64,000 bases of DNA from Sclerurus mexicanus (Eukaryota; Chordata; Aves; Passeriformes; Furnariidae): positions 980,365-1,044,364 of the forward strand of contig VWZF01005764.1 of NCBI GenBank assembly GCA_013396755.1, in the 5' to 3' direction. Under the pieces are notes generated by a model, which worked only from the letters and a program-made list of their open reading frames with translations, was not told the DNA's origin and searched no databases. Made by a program: the position numbers and the translations under genes. Positions 13,401 to 25,700 of the stretch are shown here, in pieces. Within the stretch, counting starts at the first letter, position 1, and every line of letters begins with the position of its first letter.

Positions 13401-13857
13401 CAGAGGCAAGGAAGCTCTGGGGAGACATTATTGCTCTCTAAAACTACCTGGAAGGAGGTTGTAGCCAGATGAGGGTCAGTCTCTTCTCCCAGATAACAAG
13501 AGATAGAACAAGAGGAAACAGCCTCAAGTTGTGCCAGAGGACCTTTAGATTGGACATTAGGAAATATTTCTTCAGCTAAAGGGTTGAAGTATTGGAAGAA
13601 GCTGTCTAGGGAAGTGGCGGAGTCACCATNTTCTTTTTTTCTTTAGCTTCCTTTTATCATTAGATAAATTTCATTTGAAACCTGGGAGGGGTTGTTATTT
13701 TATTTTTTCCTTCACTACTTCTGTTCCACCCAGGCCATTNGGCTGTTTGAAAGACAGCTAGACACGGCACTCAGGGGCATCGTTTAGCTGTGAGCCTGGC
13801 AGTGCTGATTCAAGGGCTGGACTTGATCATCTTAGGTTTTTTTCAAGCTGAATGATT
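13401..13857 (+). mobile_element. CR1 LINE 3' fragment broken by a misplaced patch
   Basis: The left part (13401-13629) runs from 'gaagctctggggagacatta' to 'gtggcggagtcaccat'. The right part (13741-13857) resumes with gctgtttgaaagacagctag and ends in a CR1-like tail. Between them, bounded by single Ns, sit 109 bases unrelated to CR1. Without that patch the element would read through almost without loss. Confidence 0.9.
13631..13727 (+). repeat. Exact 97-bp direct repeat, copy 2 (inside CR1)
   Basis: It is identical to 13054-13150 and followed by twelve further bases (acccaggccatt). The block is flanked by single Ns at 13630 and 13740 and interrupts a CR1 element. Perfect identity, N boundaries and the fact that copy 1 stops exactly at a gap point to an assembly or gap-filling artefact rather than a biological duplication. 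Confidence 0.9.
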
Positions 13858-16800
13858 TTTGCACTGGCTAATATTTTTTTGCTGCTATTTTGTAAGCCTG
13901 TGTTGGTCAGTTTGCATCTCATTGTTGTCTCTACTTTACACAGTCAATGGGCAGAGGTTTCAGCAATACAGGCACAGAACAGAGTTCAGTGTAACGGGGT
14001 GGTTGGGATGGCTGGATTAGCCCCATCCAGGCATGGCCAACCAGGCTGTTTAGGGTATGAGTTTGCAGCTCTTCATGGTGCACTGTGTGTCACTGAAGGA
14101 TAGGGGGTTGTTTCTCCTCAAAGTGTTCTTATAGAAGATGTGGGCAACAGCTGCAGCCCCTGGCTGGGCTGCCCTGATCAACCCAGATATGGATCTTCGA
14201 GTTCTGATTCACACTCTGCTCTTTCTCTGACACTGAATTGTACCCGTGGGCTTGGCAATAGCTGTGTGGGTTTTAACCCCCATAACATAAGTGAAATTAC
14301 CATGGTCGATAGGCTCATTATCCAGTTCCTTTAACACATTTTGCTCTCTAAATGGGAGGTAGGACTCTACTGTGTTGCAGAGACAAGTTTATCCCAAAGA
14401 AATGACCGATAACTCATCTCTAATTACAGGGAGCACAGGAGGGTACAGAGCACACTACCAGCTACTCTCTGAATCCACAGTGCAGAGTTGCTCCAGTCCC
14501 TCACATGACAGTTTAGCTGGAAACTGGGGAGGTCTGTCCCACCAGTTCCACTGTCGGATGAAATTGCCTTTTACAGGGAGGGCTTGCAAAGTGGCTGCTC
14601 ACCACTACTCTCTTCAGTGTCAGTTGTAACCTGTCAGGCATTGAAATAAAACAAGCTGTTGGCAAGTAATATGTATTTATGTCACCTTCTGTGCACATCA
14701 TGTATCCTATAGACTACATGAATCTACATAATCGATTTAATCACTGCAAATAGCTGCAATCCACCGGCCTGACATGGTTAAAATATTAAAACTCCCTAGA
14801 GAGGCACTCCCTACCATCTAGACAGGCAGATACCTGCAGATTTCACCCATTATCCATCAAGATGCTGTGTTTCCTTTGATGTTGCAGGTACAGCCCCAGG
14901 CTGTGGCATTCAAACAGTTTACATCTCTCTTAGCAATATGATATCCGGTGTGTTAAATGATTTTCTCAGGAATTAAATCTTATAAACATGTTGGCTAAAG
15001 ATGCTATAGGGGAACTTGAACCCCCTTTTTGACAGGAAGGAGCCTGTTTGCTGTTGTTTTAAACACAAAAATCCCCCGTGGAGGCAGAGATGCCTGCAGG
15101 GCTCCAGGTGTCAGCAGTGTGGTGGGGGAGGGAGGCAGTGGGAAGCAGGGGCAGATGCCCCACTTAGGATTGGGCCTGGGGTGGGTAGGCTGAAGTCATA
15201 GCTCTGGTGTTTTGTTGGTGAAGAGGTGGAGGAGACTGGTTGGTAATGGGAGTAGCTCAAGGAGCCTCCCATCAGGTGTATTGGTCACCATCTCTCTGAG
15301 GATCCCTGCTAATTGCTGGAACTTCAGAAATTTGGAGGTGTGTGTCTGTTTGTTTGTTTTCTCAACGTTTTCTCAAATGGACTGCAGAGGTTTGTTGTCT
15401 CATGATCTTAAAATGCAACTGTACTCCCCCAGCCTTGGGAATCCCTGTCTTAACTTCTGGAGCTCTTGGAAGCTCTCCCTTGTGACCAGAGCAAGAAAGG
15501 CTCCCCCAGACTGTGTTTTCTCTGGTGCACCTGTGCTGCACTGAGCAGCTCCACGAGCTGGGAGACAGATGTTGCAGCTGAAACACTGAGGTGACAAAAC
15601 CTGACAGGTTTATGTGTATCTGGGGAAGCCTTTCAATTGCACTGATGTGATAATCCTTTGTTTTAAAGGACTGGTGTAGTTCAGAATTTCCCAAAAGACG
15701 AAATATTGCTTGTAGTCCATCTTAAGATCCAGTCCTTCCAAACAAGTATCACTTATTCAGGAAAATGGAATAGTAAAATGACAGTGACTGTATGCTAGTG
15801 AGTGAGTGATTAGAAGAGTAAAACTGAGCTGTATTAGAAAAGCTGAACAAGGGTCCCAGAGACTGATGGCAAATGAATTGTTGGTTGTTCATAGGAACTT
15901 CTTTATCTAAGATTAATGACAGGAGGTTAGTGGCATCTTGCTCCAGAACCTTTTTTGGCTCTGGGACCCTTGCCAAAGTTTAGACTCCCATTCTGAGTGT
16001 TGACAGGCGGAGAGAGCACTTCAAAATGTGTTATGGACATAATTAGTTACTGTTATCACAGTTTTCTTAATTAGAATATCATAAAAAGGGGAAGTGTGAT
16101 GATTTACATAGGGAAGATCGGAAGAGCAGCGTTTCTAAAGGCCAGAGACTCAATACCAGAGAGTAATATAAAGGTTACCTGCCTTTGGGATGAGAGATGG
16201 TGCTCACCTGGGACATTCAGAGGGGTGCCTGGAGGTGCTCTCACTGATGACTGAAGTGGTTTTTTTCAACTTGCCAGTAACTCAGCCAAATTGCAGGAGC
16301 TTTTGTTCAGCAATTGCCCATCCATCTCCTGCAGGATGGCTCACCCGCTGCCAGGATCCTGGCAATGCTGATAACTTGCAAATGTTAAAAGGAAGCCTTA
16401 CTTTTAAAAAGACAGCAACTTCTATCATAAGCTACAGTTTTTTCTTGCTGTTTCTAGACAAGGGAATGCAAGACACCCAAGTTATTCATTCTCATAATTG
16501 TGGGGAGAAATTATAAACCTATTTTAAAAAGAATGCAAGCAGCCAAAGAAACCCAGTTATTTTACTGCTATCTTTCTTGGCAGTTCCTTATCAGGACTGT
16601 GCCTCGCTTCTCAGACATACCAGCCTTTACAAAAGCAAGGTTCCATCCTCTCCCAGCGCAGCTTAGAAAGCATTGCCTGCTCCCAGCCTCCACATCTGGT
16701 TGAAGGCTGCTTTTCCAAGCTGTTTTCTGTATCTCCCTGCCTGGTGAAGGGTCCAGACTGAGCTATTTGCAGGCTTGGCTTTCTCTGCCATGATGAGTTT

Positions 16801-19800
16801 GCTTTGCTGTTGCAGGGAGGAGCATTTGACTGACTTTGAGGCCAGTGCTCTGGAGCACTTGATGCCCCCAGTAATTTCATAAGGGCTAGAGCTTGCAACG
16901 AAATTTCCCACTGTTTACCAAAACTGGCACAAACCCAAGAGCTCTTCCTGAATGAGATGGTCTCTGAGAGGGCACCTTGAAGGAGAAGTATTGAGGGTCT
17001 TGTCTGGGCTGTGCCTGCACAGCCACTCCTGCAGCTCCTTGCCCTACCACAGGCAGGGATGTAACACACAATTAATAACCGTGTTTCTTCTGTTGCATTA
17101 ATCCTTTGTCTGCAAGTAGTGATTAAATTGTTTCTGGGGAACCTAGGATCTGGCAGTCCACACAAGTGCTGTGATCCCAGCTGAGCCAAGGCTCAGCATT
17201 CCGGTGTGCCAGTGTGCTGCACCTCACTTGGGTGCGGGGAGATTCCAGCTCTGCACATCCCCTGAGCCCCGGGAGCAATTTCTCTGCCCTTCTTTCCTCA
17301 GGCAGGAGCCCCTAGCAATGACGGGGTCGTGCTTCACACTCCAGGGAGCGCTGAGCAATGATAAATATTCCTTTCACAGAGCCTTTGCACTGGGATTCGT
17401 TGGGATAAATTAATCCCCTCCCTTTTCCTTTTCCCTTGACAAATAATTTTCGGTGAGACTGAACTTAAAATACCTAAATGAAATTCAGTGTGACTTTTTT
17501 CCCCCCCATAAAGTAGTGACTGAGTCATAGTTTTCTTGAAGGCAAAAACTATGCTGTCTCCTAATGGCATTCCTTGTGCATATGGCTGCAGAAACTCACT
17601 CCCATTTGTCTCTATCCACCCCCTCTGGCACGCTCACGCTCACACATGCACTTGTTGCTTCGAGGAATTATGGTTCCGGGAGCCATGAGGTGTCTGTATC
17701 CCACAGGGGTAACTGAAACTACCGCTACAAGTGCTCCCTGTGTTTAGCTGCTGGGAAACAGGGATCTGGGAAAGCAGGGGCAAGTGCTGGTCTTGGGGAA
17801 GTGGAGGTTGCCAAACAGAAACCACAAAAGCATCACATTTGCAGGGGCTACCTAAAGCCCTTTTGTAGGTCGTGGAAGGCTGAAGTTCACGCTGTGTCAC
17901 AGATTACTTATAGCAAGAGATTTAGCCCTAGATGCTGAGAAGTGTCCTCTTGGGACTCCCCTGGCTATTCAGGAGTGGCTCAAGGGGAACATTCCCCAAC
18001 CCTGAACGACTGATGAACTCAGTGTACCTTGGCGTCATGGGATGTTGCACTAAGGGAATAGATCACCAGAAGTATTTTTGAGGGGTTGTTTTGTTGTTGC
18101 TGTTTGTTTGTTTGGGGTTCCCCCCCTAATTCTGTGCCTTAATTTGATTCCTTGAGTGGGAGTGTAGCTGTACTTGCCTGGTCATGGGAGAAGAGCATGG
18201 GATGTCATGTCTCACTCCAATAGAAAATTCAGCTGATGGGAGGGGAAGGGAAATGAGCAAATTTCTTGTTCACCTACCCCTTGTTTGCACTGTCCTAACA
18301 AGAAGATGAGCCCAGAGATGCAATGGTGCTTTTTGAGACACCTTGGCATAAATCTGTGAAGAATTAGTACTTTTGTTCAAGTCTTGTCCCAGGATATGTC
18401 CCTTTTTGTCCTCTGTGCTGGGTGTTTTTCAGGCATAAGCTGCCACAGCCCCCTGTCCCGCATAGCTGGCACCCCAATTACCATGGTTGGCGATGCCTTG
18501 GAGCTCTCATCCCGGGATGATATGGGAATATGTGCTGTCAGTATTTGTTGTGCAGGCAGCCCCACGCCCAGCGGGCTCACAGAGCCAGCACAGCACCCGT
18601 TGTGCCTCAGCTCTGCTGGGAAAGAATGGAAAAGCAAGATGGGTTAAAAATGCAACGAACTTTGCACATTCATAGGAAGGGACTGTAATTTTTGCATTTA
18701 ACACTCCGTTAGATCTAATGGAAAGCTGATATTTTTCTGTAGGTGTGAAATTAACCTTTCAATAAAACTAAAAGCTATCTTGAGCGTTTTCAAGCTGAAG
18801 TTTAAAATAGAGCAATTATGAAACTTGCTGAAAGACTGCCAAGTTTTCTTGTTGAAAACTGCCGCAAATGAATTATGTTTCCCTTGTGATTTACAGCACG
18901 GTGTGAAGGAACTTTAGTTTGTATTTAAATCTGTTTCCATTAAAGACTATTTGCAGCTTACAGAAATTATTTTTTTTTTTGGACAATGTTGTCAAACTCC
19001 ATCAGAGAAAATTCCTTTCAATGTTTAATGCCACAAATTCCTAAACATCCCATTGTTTGAGTGCCACGTGTAGTAATTGTGTGCCTTGAAAGAATATGGC
19101 TGATGCTAAACAAATTATATGTGTTTCTTGCGGAGACTGCTGGAGGCAGACAGGGGGATGAGGAGGGTTTTGTCTTTCCTTAAATCCTTGCAAAGCTGGG
19201 ATCTTCCATGCCATGCTCCCTTATCCTCATTTTGGTTATAAGAGGGAAGCTGGAGTTTGTGTAGGTTTTGCACTCACACACATAGGTGCACTCACTGTGT
19301 CTGTGTAGGGGATGGTGTTTGCCAACAGGATTGCTACTGGACACTGGAAAAAAATCTTTGAGTCAGCATCCAGTCTGGAAATGCAGCCAACTTTGCAGCC
19401 TACTCCTAGAAACAAGGGATTAAATACAGATTCAGAGCTCGATGCTCTCTTTTACACAGTGGTATTCACTGCAGACAGCAAGGAAGAATTTTCTGGGGAT
19501 GTGGCATATGAGAAAGATGGTTGGTCATGGTAACACAGCTGTAGTGTCTGGAGTGGGAGCTGCTTCACTGGTCAGTTTTCTAGGAAATGGATTGAACTTT
19601 CTGTGAAATACATCTGATGGGTATGAAGAATAGGAAAATAAGATGGATCTGTAGAGAAAATTTTTAAATAAGGAATTAACATTAAAAATATTCCTGTATG
19701 AAAAGACCCTGTGTCACATATACAGATACCATCATTTCATATACATTGACACCTGCACCTTCAGTTGAATACTCATAAACTCGCTCCACATTGACCTTGA

Positions 19801-22069
19801 AAGCCTGACAAAGCAAACCATATCACCAGTGCTAGGTGGTTGTTAAAAATATACATGTTTGGAATCACATATTCCATGTAATGACAAGGTAGTTTTTTGA
19901 GGTATTCATATCTGAGGTCAAAAGCAAAAGAGCATTTATGTCTTGATTTTTTTTTAATTGCATTCTGAAAATAGTATGTTAGAGGCAGTAATCAATCTGC
20001 TGGTCAAAGGAGTCCTGAGGCAGGAGCACCAGGGCATGGCAAGTGCTGGCTCCCCCAGAGGTGGGATGCTCAGAGTGCTCTCCCCCATCCAGGGACCTGG
20101 GACACTGTACCCTGGGAGACATGGCAGTGTCCACTGCCTGGCAGCCTGCTCCAGCCCTGCCAGGTGCTGACGGGTATCTCCCAGTTTCACAAGACTAAAT
20201 AATTTTGGTGTTTATTCTGGTTCAAATCACTCAAGGCATGGCTGCTGTTCCCAGGCCCACAGCCCAGCAGACACAACTGTATGTCCCATGTGTGTAGGGT
20301 TCATCAGCTCACTGGGACCTGCCAGGGGCTCACTCCCCACCAAATACCTCTCGTCCTTTCCCTGCTGCAGCCATGTACACCCAAATGCTGTAGCCACAAC
20401 TGCTTTGTGCCATACCCACCTTGCTTCCAGATATGGGTGGGCTTGGGTCAGGCAAGACCATAAACTGGGTGAGTTTTTGGCAAACAAGGCACCTGGGCTC
20501 AGTTTTACCTCACAGGTGGTGTTCCCAGCCTTGTATTTGCTTTAAGACCTTCCCCATACTCGATGGACTGCTCTTTGGCACAGAATGAAGTACATCTGGG
20601 GACCTGTCCTGGGATAGACACAACTGAATTATTTGCAATCACCTCTGTGCCTGTGTATCTAATTAAAAAGAAAACATTAACCTGTCAAAGTAACTGATAT
20701 TCTTGCAGTCTCCATAATTATCCTCCATAAATGTCTGTCAGCTGTACAAGGCTCATATTGTCATCCATTCTGATAGGAGATAGGCTGCTTGCCTGGCTCA
20801 TGCAGGTGGGCTTGGTGCTTACTACTGATTTCAGCAACGTAATGATGATTTACATCACTGGAAGCCTGTTCTGATAAATGTAATAGCCAGTAGGTAATTG
20901 ATTTCTTGGTAAAAAACAGCTGAGAGTCATGATTCCTGAAAAACATAGCAAAGTGGCTTCTAAAAGTGATGAATCACACTTCTGATTGCATTTATGTCAG
21001 TCTTCTATCAGCATAGCAGTGAAATTTGTTGGCTGTACATTCAGCTGTACCAGTGCTGAAGTCAGCAGTGATTTGAAAGATTTAAATTATTTAAATCATG
21101 CTGAGCCAAACTCTGCTGTCCCAGAGCTGTCTGTGCAGCCCCATGAGGGGGCAGCTTCTGAAATCACAGAGGACCTAGTCCACTGTCAGTAGAATTTGAT
21201 TGGAGGGAATCAAGAATCCAGCAGAAATATTGAGGATGAGAAGCAAGTAAATCCCAAAAGAGCAGGAAAAGGACTTTTGTCACGGTTGTGCTGTGTGTTG
21301 AATCAGTATGAAAAAGGGTGAAAGTCACTAACGGTGCAGAATTGAATGCTGAAGTGCAGTGCTCACCACTGGTGCTCCAGCACACAGCAGCGGGCACCTG
21401 GGGACTCAGCTTCACAGTCACAGTTGTGCTGCACAGGAACACTGGGATTTGGGGTGTATTTTTAGCATATGGAAAATCACTAGAGACTGTAAAGGAGAGA
21501 AAAATGGAAAGGTTTTTTCTTCCTTAAAGGCAAAAAAGTGCATTTTCCCCTCATGCTCATACCCTGCGGGAACTTAAGCAGTGGGAATGCTCTCTTCTCC
21601 ACGGGTGTTCAGATGGGGAGGGTTCTGCCCCAGCTGATAACTCTGGGAAATTATTTGCTCTGCCGTCTGAAATCGCTTGACTGCACTTTCAACCATAATT
21701 ATAAGTTGTCAAAAAGCTGCAACAGATACTGATATTTTGCCAAAGTTATTCTTGGAAAATGAGCTATACCTGAGCTTGTGCTATAAACAGCAGCAAGAGT
21801 TCATCTGGAACTCCTTGGTTTAATGAATATTAAAAACACTGCCACACCAACAATCAGGAACTTAGCAGAAGCCTTGGGCTTGAACTGCTCTTGGTTTATG
21901 ACACATTGCCAGTATCAGAGGGAGGTTTTGGCTGCCACTTGATATCTGAGAGTTCCCCTGTAATTCTTCTGTTTTCAGTTCTTTTCCTGCAGCCTCATCA
22001 GAATGACCAAATTAGCTCAAATTATGGCCAGGTTTTCTGCGTTCACTTTGCGTGAATAGTTTGCAATTT
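13858..22069. other. Gene-free sequence
   Basis: About 8 kb without recognised exon, RNA gene or repeat family. The longest frame, 192 codons on the minus strand at 16.6-17.2 kb, has no recognisable domain and looks like chance. Confidence 0.5.
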
Positions 22070-22155
22070 GGGCATCCACAGCTTCTCTGGGTAACCTGTT
22101 TCAGTGTCTCAACACTCTGACAGTAAAGTATTTTTTCCTTATATCTAATCTGAGA
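22070..22155 (-). mobile_element. CR1 LINE fragment, old
   Basis: 'gggcatccacagcttctctg', 'ggtaacctgtttcagtgtct' and 'cagtaaagtattttttcctt' are the reverse complement of the internal 3' region of CR1. The 3' tail itself is missing, so only a short internal piece is left. Confidence 0.8.
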
Positions 22156-22568
22156 TGCAATATTTCTGAAATGATCAGATTCTTGTAAAACTACAAAGCT
22201 TGGAAGCTGATAAAAAAGATAGAAAATCCCATTTCCTATTTCAAGGTATAACACTGGTCCTTAGGCAATTAACAGCACAAGAGGCATCATTTTCACAGAA
22301 TTCTCCAAAGCTTAAAGTTTTCTATTGCCAAGAAAGCAGCATTTTCTTCAATATACCTCCTCTCCCCAAGGTCCTTCAAAATTTGTGTCTACATGAAAAA
22401 CCTTATTCAACAGAACACAGTTGAGAGGTTTCAACCAGCTTTCACTTTAGAAAACTAAATGAACACTGCTCCCTTTACTCTGTAGAATAAAGATTTCTTT
22501 GGTAGCAAGTTACCTTCTGCTGACGCCAAGTCCTTCTGCTTTTGAGTTACTTGAGAGTATCTTGAGTT

Positions 22569-22726
22569 AGCTGTGGATGCCCCATCCCTGGAAGTGGTCC
22601 AGGCCAGGTTGGATGAGACTTTGAGCAACCTGGTCTAGTGGAAGATGTCCCTGACCATGGCGGGGTGTTGAAACTATATGATCTTTAAGACCCCTTTCAA
22701 CCCAAACCATTCTATGATTCTGTGAT
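22569..22726 (+). mobile_element. CR1 LINE 3' fragment
   Basis: It runs from 'gtggatgccccatccctgga' through 'gagcaacctggtctagtgga' to 'cccaaaccattctatgattc'. This is a clear 5'-truncated CR1 tail, about 400 bases from an oppositely oriented CR1 piece. Confidence 0.95.
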
Positions 22727-25700
22727 CAGAGGCGTTAGGTTGGGTTGTGATGTGTGAAGCAGAGCTGTTGAGAGAACAAGGGGTTGTGCAAGGTCCTTCA
22801 CACCCAACACTTGCACTGTTTGTGATTATTATTTCCTATCCTTACCACTGGATCTTGTTTAGAAGCATGTATTTTATGTCTATAAGAGATAAAAGTTCTG
22901 CTGATTAAATTATGTTTCCAAAAAGTGAAGAAGAGGGTGTACAGTGCAAAAGTTTCTAAATTTACCATCAAAACAGGGGTAAAATCACAATACCTATGGA
23001 TGTAACTGGCCTGTCCCAGCTCCCCAGCAGCAATAAGAGGCCATTAAAGGAATTTCACAAGTTTTTTAGAGGTGGGATAGCTATCACTATCAATTATTTT
23101 GTGGCTTCCCCCGGGAAAAAAATTGCTTGTTAAAAACAGATTAAAGAGAACGGGTTTCTATATTTAACAGGGCCAGACAATATTAATATGCAAGTGCAGG
23201 GACATGGTTAATGAATAGGATTTGTTATTACTAAGGCAATCTATAACTTCTTTGAGTGCCACAAGTGGTGGGGAAGTCACTGCTGAAGTGACTGGAATTA
23301 ATGAGCTGTCTCAGGAATTTTATCAAGTTCTCAATAGAAGTCTTTCCCTTCCTCCTGAGGAGATGGATATATTCAGAGAGGCAGAGAAAAATTTTCTTTG
23401 TATCTGCTTAAAGGTTGAATGATCATGAAGGTTATAAAACCCCTGAGCTTAGGAAGATCTTCATGCTGAATTTTTATGGGAGCTTTGAACAGCGTCAGGC
23501 CCATTAGCCAAAAAATACAACTTAACTCTTCAATCTGCTGGTTTGCGTCCTATAGCTCCGATCCGTCAGGATTCTTCGGTGTATGATCACATTTAAAACA
23601 AGAGAAGTAATGTGAATAGACTGGACTAGGCACGAGCTTTGATGGAGTTTTTTAATAAGGACACTAGTCTGCAGCTTGCACAAAACTCTTATTGCTTCAT
23701 GTTTTCCCAGGGCCAGATTGATTGAACCATCTTACTCCAGACTGATTATTTGTGTAGCAATTATAGGAGTTTTAGAGGAAAACAAAAGCTCAAGGGTCTC
23801 AACATATTTTGTCAGTGGCTGGATCCCAGGTGAAGCTGCCTCATTTCTTTGGTAGCTACATTAATGGTGAGGACGATGTGAAAGCCCACTCTTCTGTCCT
23901 ATAGAGGAAAGCTGATGCTCACAATGGCCATGTGAAGTAGTTACCCTCCATATGCCCTACCTTGCAGTAATGGGAGGGTAAATGCATGTTTGCTTGAGTA
24001 GCTGTGCTACGGTTTACTCAGAAACAACTTAGTCATATGCCCATGTCACAAAATGATATGTTCTCTTACATCGGAACTCTTGGGGAAGGCTTGTGTGCAT
24101 ATTCACCCCCTTTGCTGCTGAGCTCTTGGTTCAAGCGAGAGCAAACAGAGGGCATCACACTTCTTTAAAAAGTATTTCCTTCAAGAAATTGAAAGGTCTC
24201 AAAGGCTCAGGGTTTGTGTTTAAGTGAGTCTATGTATGCATGTATTCATCATTTCCTGTGGCAACTGTCATCTTCTTTTTATTAAAAATTTCTCTCACAT
24301 ATCTACAGATATATATAAATTGCATGTAGGAGTTGCTCTCTCCTGTATCCTTCTTCCTGTAAAGAAGGGTGCAGAATAAGTAAGGGAAGATACAGGACAG
24401 AAATGTGCTTCCCTGACATTAACACTATGCCTGTGTTTCAAAGTGCCATCTAAAATTAGATAGTGTGAGCAAAGAACAGAAATCTTTCTCCTGTTCTTTG
24501 CTCTTCTTCTACATTCAGGACTGAGGGTCACTTCCCAGCAAGTACAGGAACCTGCTAGATCACAGCAGGTGGATCTCTGGCAGCTGAGGATCTCCCACTG
24601 GAAGGGATGCTAAGGGAGCTCTGCTCCAAACACTACTGAAATGTAAGTGGAGAAAAGGTGGCCAAGGGCAGGTTTGCAAGACAGCCCCATGCAAGCAGCA
24701 GAGACACAGAGAGGAAAATAAGTTGTTTCCCAAGGTTTGTTCTTAATTATTTTTATTTTAAAAATCTGAAATAGGAGGATTGAACAAAGGGATTGAGCAA
24801 ACCTTGTGATGCTTACCCGCACGTGCAGACCATGTGAACAAGTTCAGGGTTTGCCATCAGTCTTCATCAGATGCAACTTCAGGGTTCAAGAAGGTTTTTT
24901 CCAGATAGAAAAAATGGGAAGAACCTGTTTCCAACATTTCAAAATACTTTTCTAAACTTCAGATAAGTAAGCATGATTTCAGTGCTGGACAGCTCAAGTA
25001 CTGAATGTGCAGGGGTCTGCCATAGCACCTGTTACCTCACAAATTCCCCAGCTCAGTCCAGACACAAGTGAGCCAGTGCTGTCAGCACTGAGCCCTGCAC
25101 AGGGGTGACATGTATGTGTGGGGTTACCTCCGGTCCACAGACAAGGATAACCCCAGGGCTCAGAGCTGGACTCCTCCAGCAGAGAAGAGACTCTGTCTCC
25201 CTTCCACAGAAGATTGCAGGCACCACATGCACTTCAAATACAAGCTTCTAGCAGGCACTAGTGACATTTAGGCTATAAAAGATACTTTTGTTTCTCACTG
25301 AAATCTTATGAGCCATGTTTGACACCTTTTCCACAAGCTTTGAAGGAGGCAGGATTAACCTTGAGGCAGGGCATGAGCAAGGACAGAAACTGAGGCTTGC
25401 TCATCACTCAGCTGATCACTTCTCATTCCAGGGCTAGTTATGAGATATGTTAATTTGAATTGGCAGCAGATTTTGCATAAATACATGTCAGAACACCAGC
25501 CAGTCCTAACATTTGCAATGGAATTTAGTTTTCATATTATTAAAATCCTATAATGAAATTTTATGGGGTAGATCTTACTTCAAACTTTGCTGCAGTGACA
25601 TTCAATACTAGCATAGAACACACTCACTATGAAGGGCAAATGGTGGGATTTTATTTTAAAAAGTGTCCTGTACTTGGGCTTGATGTGTTCATGGTGCAGG

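Noticed and set aside
16611..17189. 192-codon minus-strand frame
   Set aside because: No recognisable domain, no family resemblance and no supporting splice or promoter signal; likely chance.
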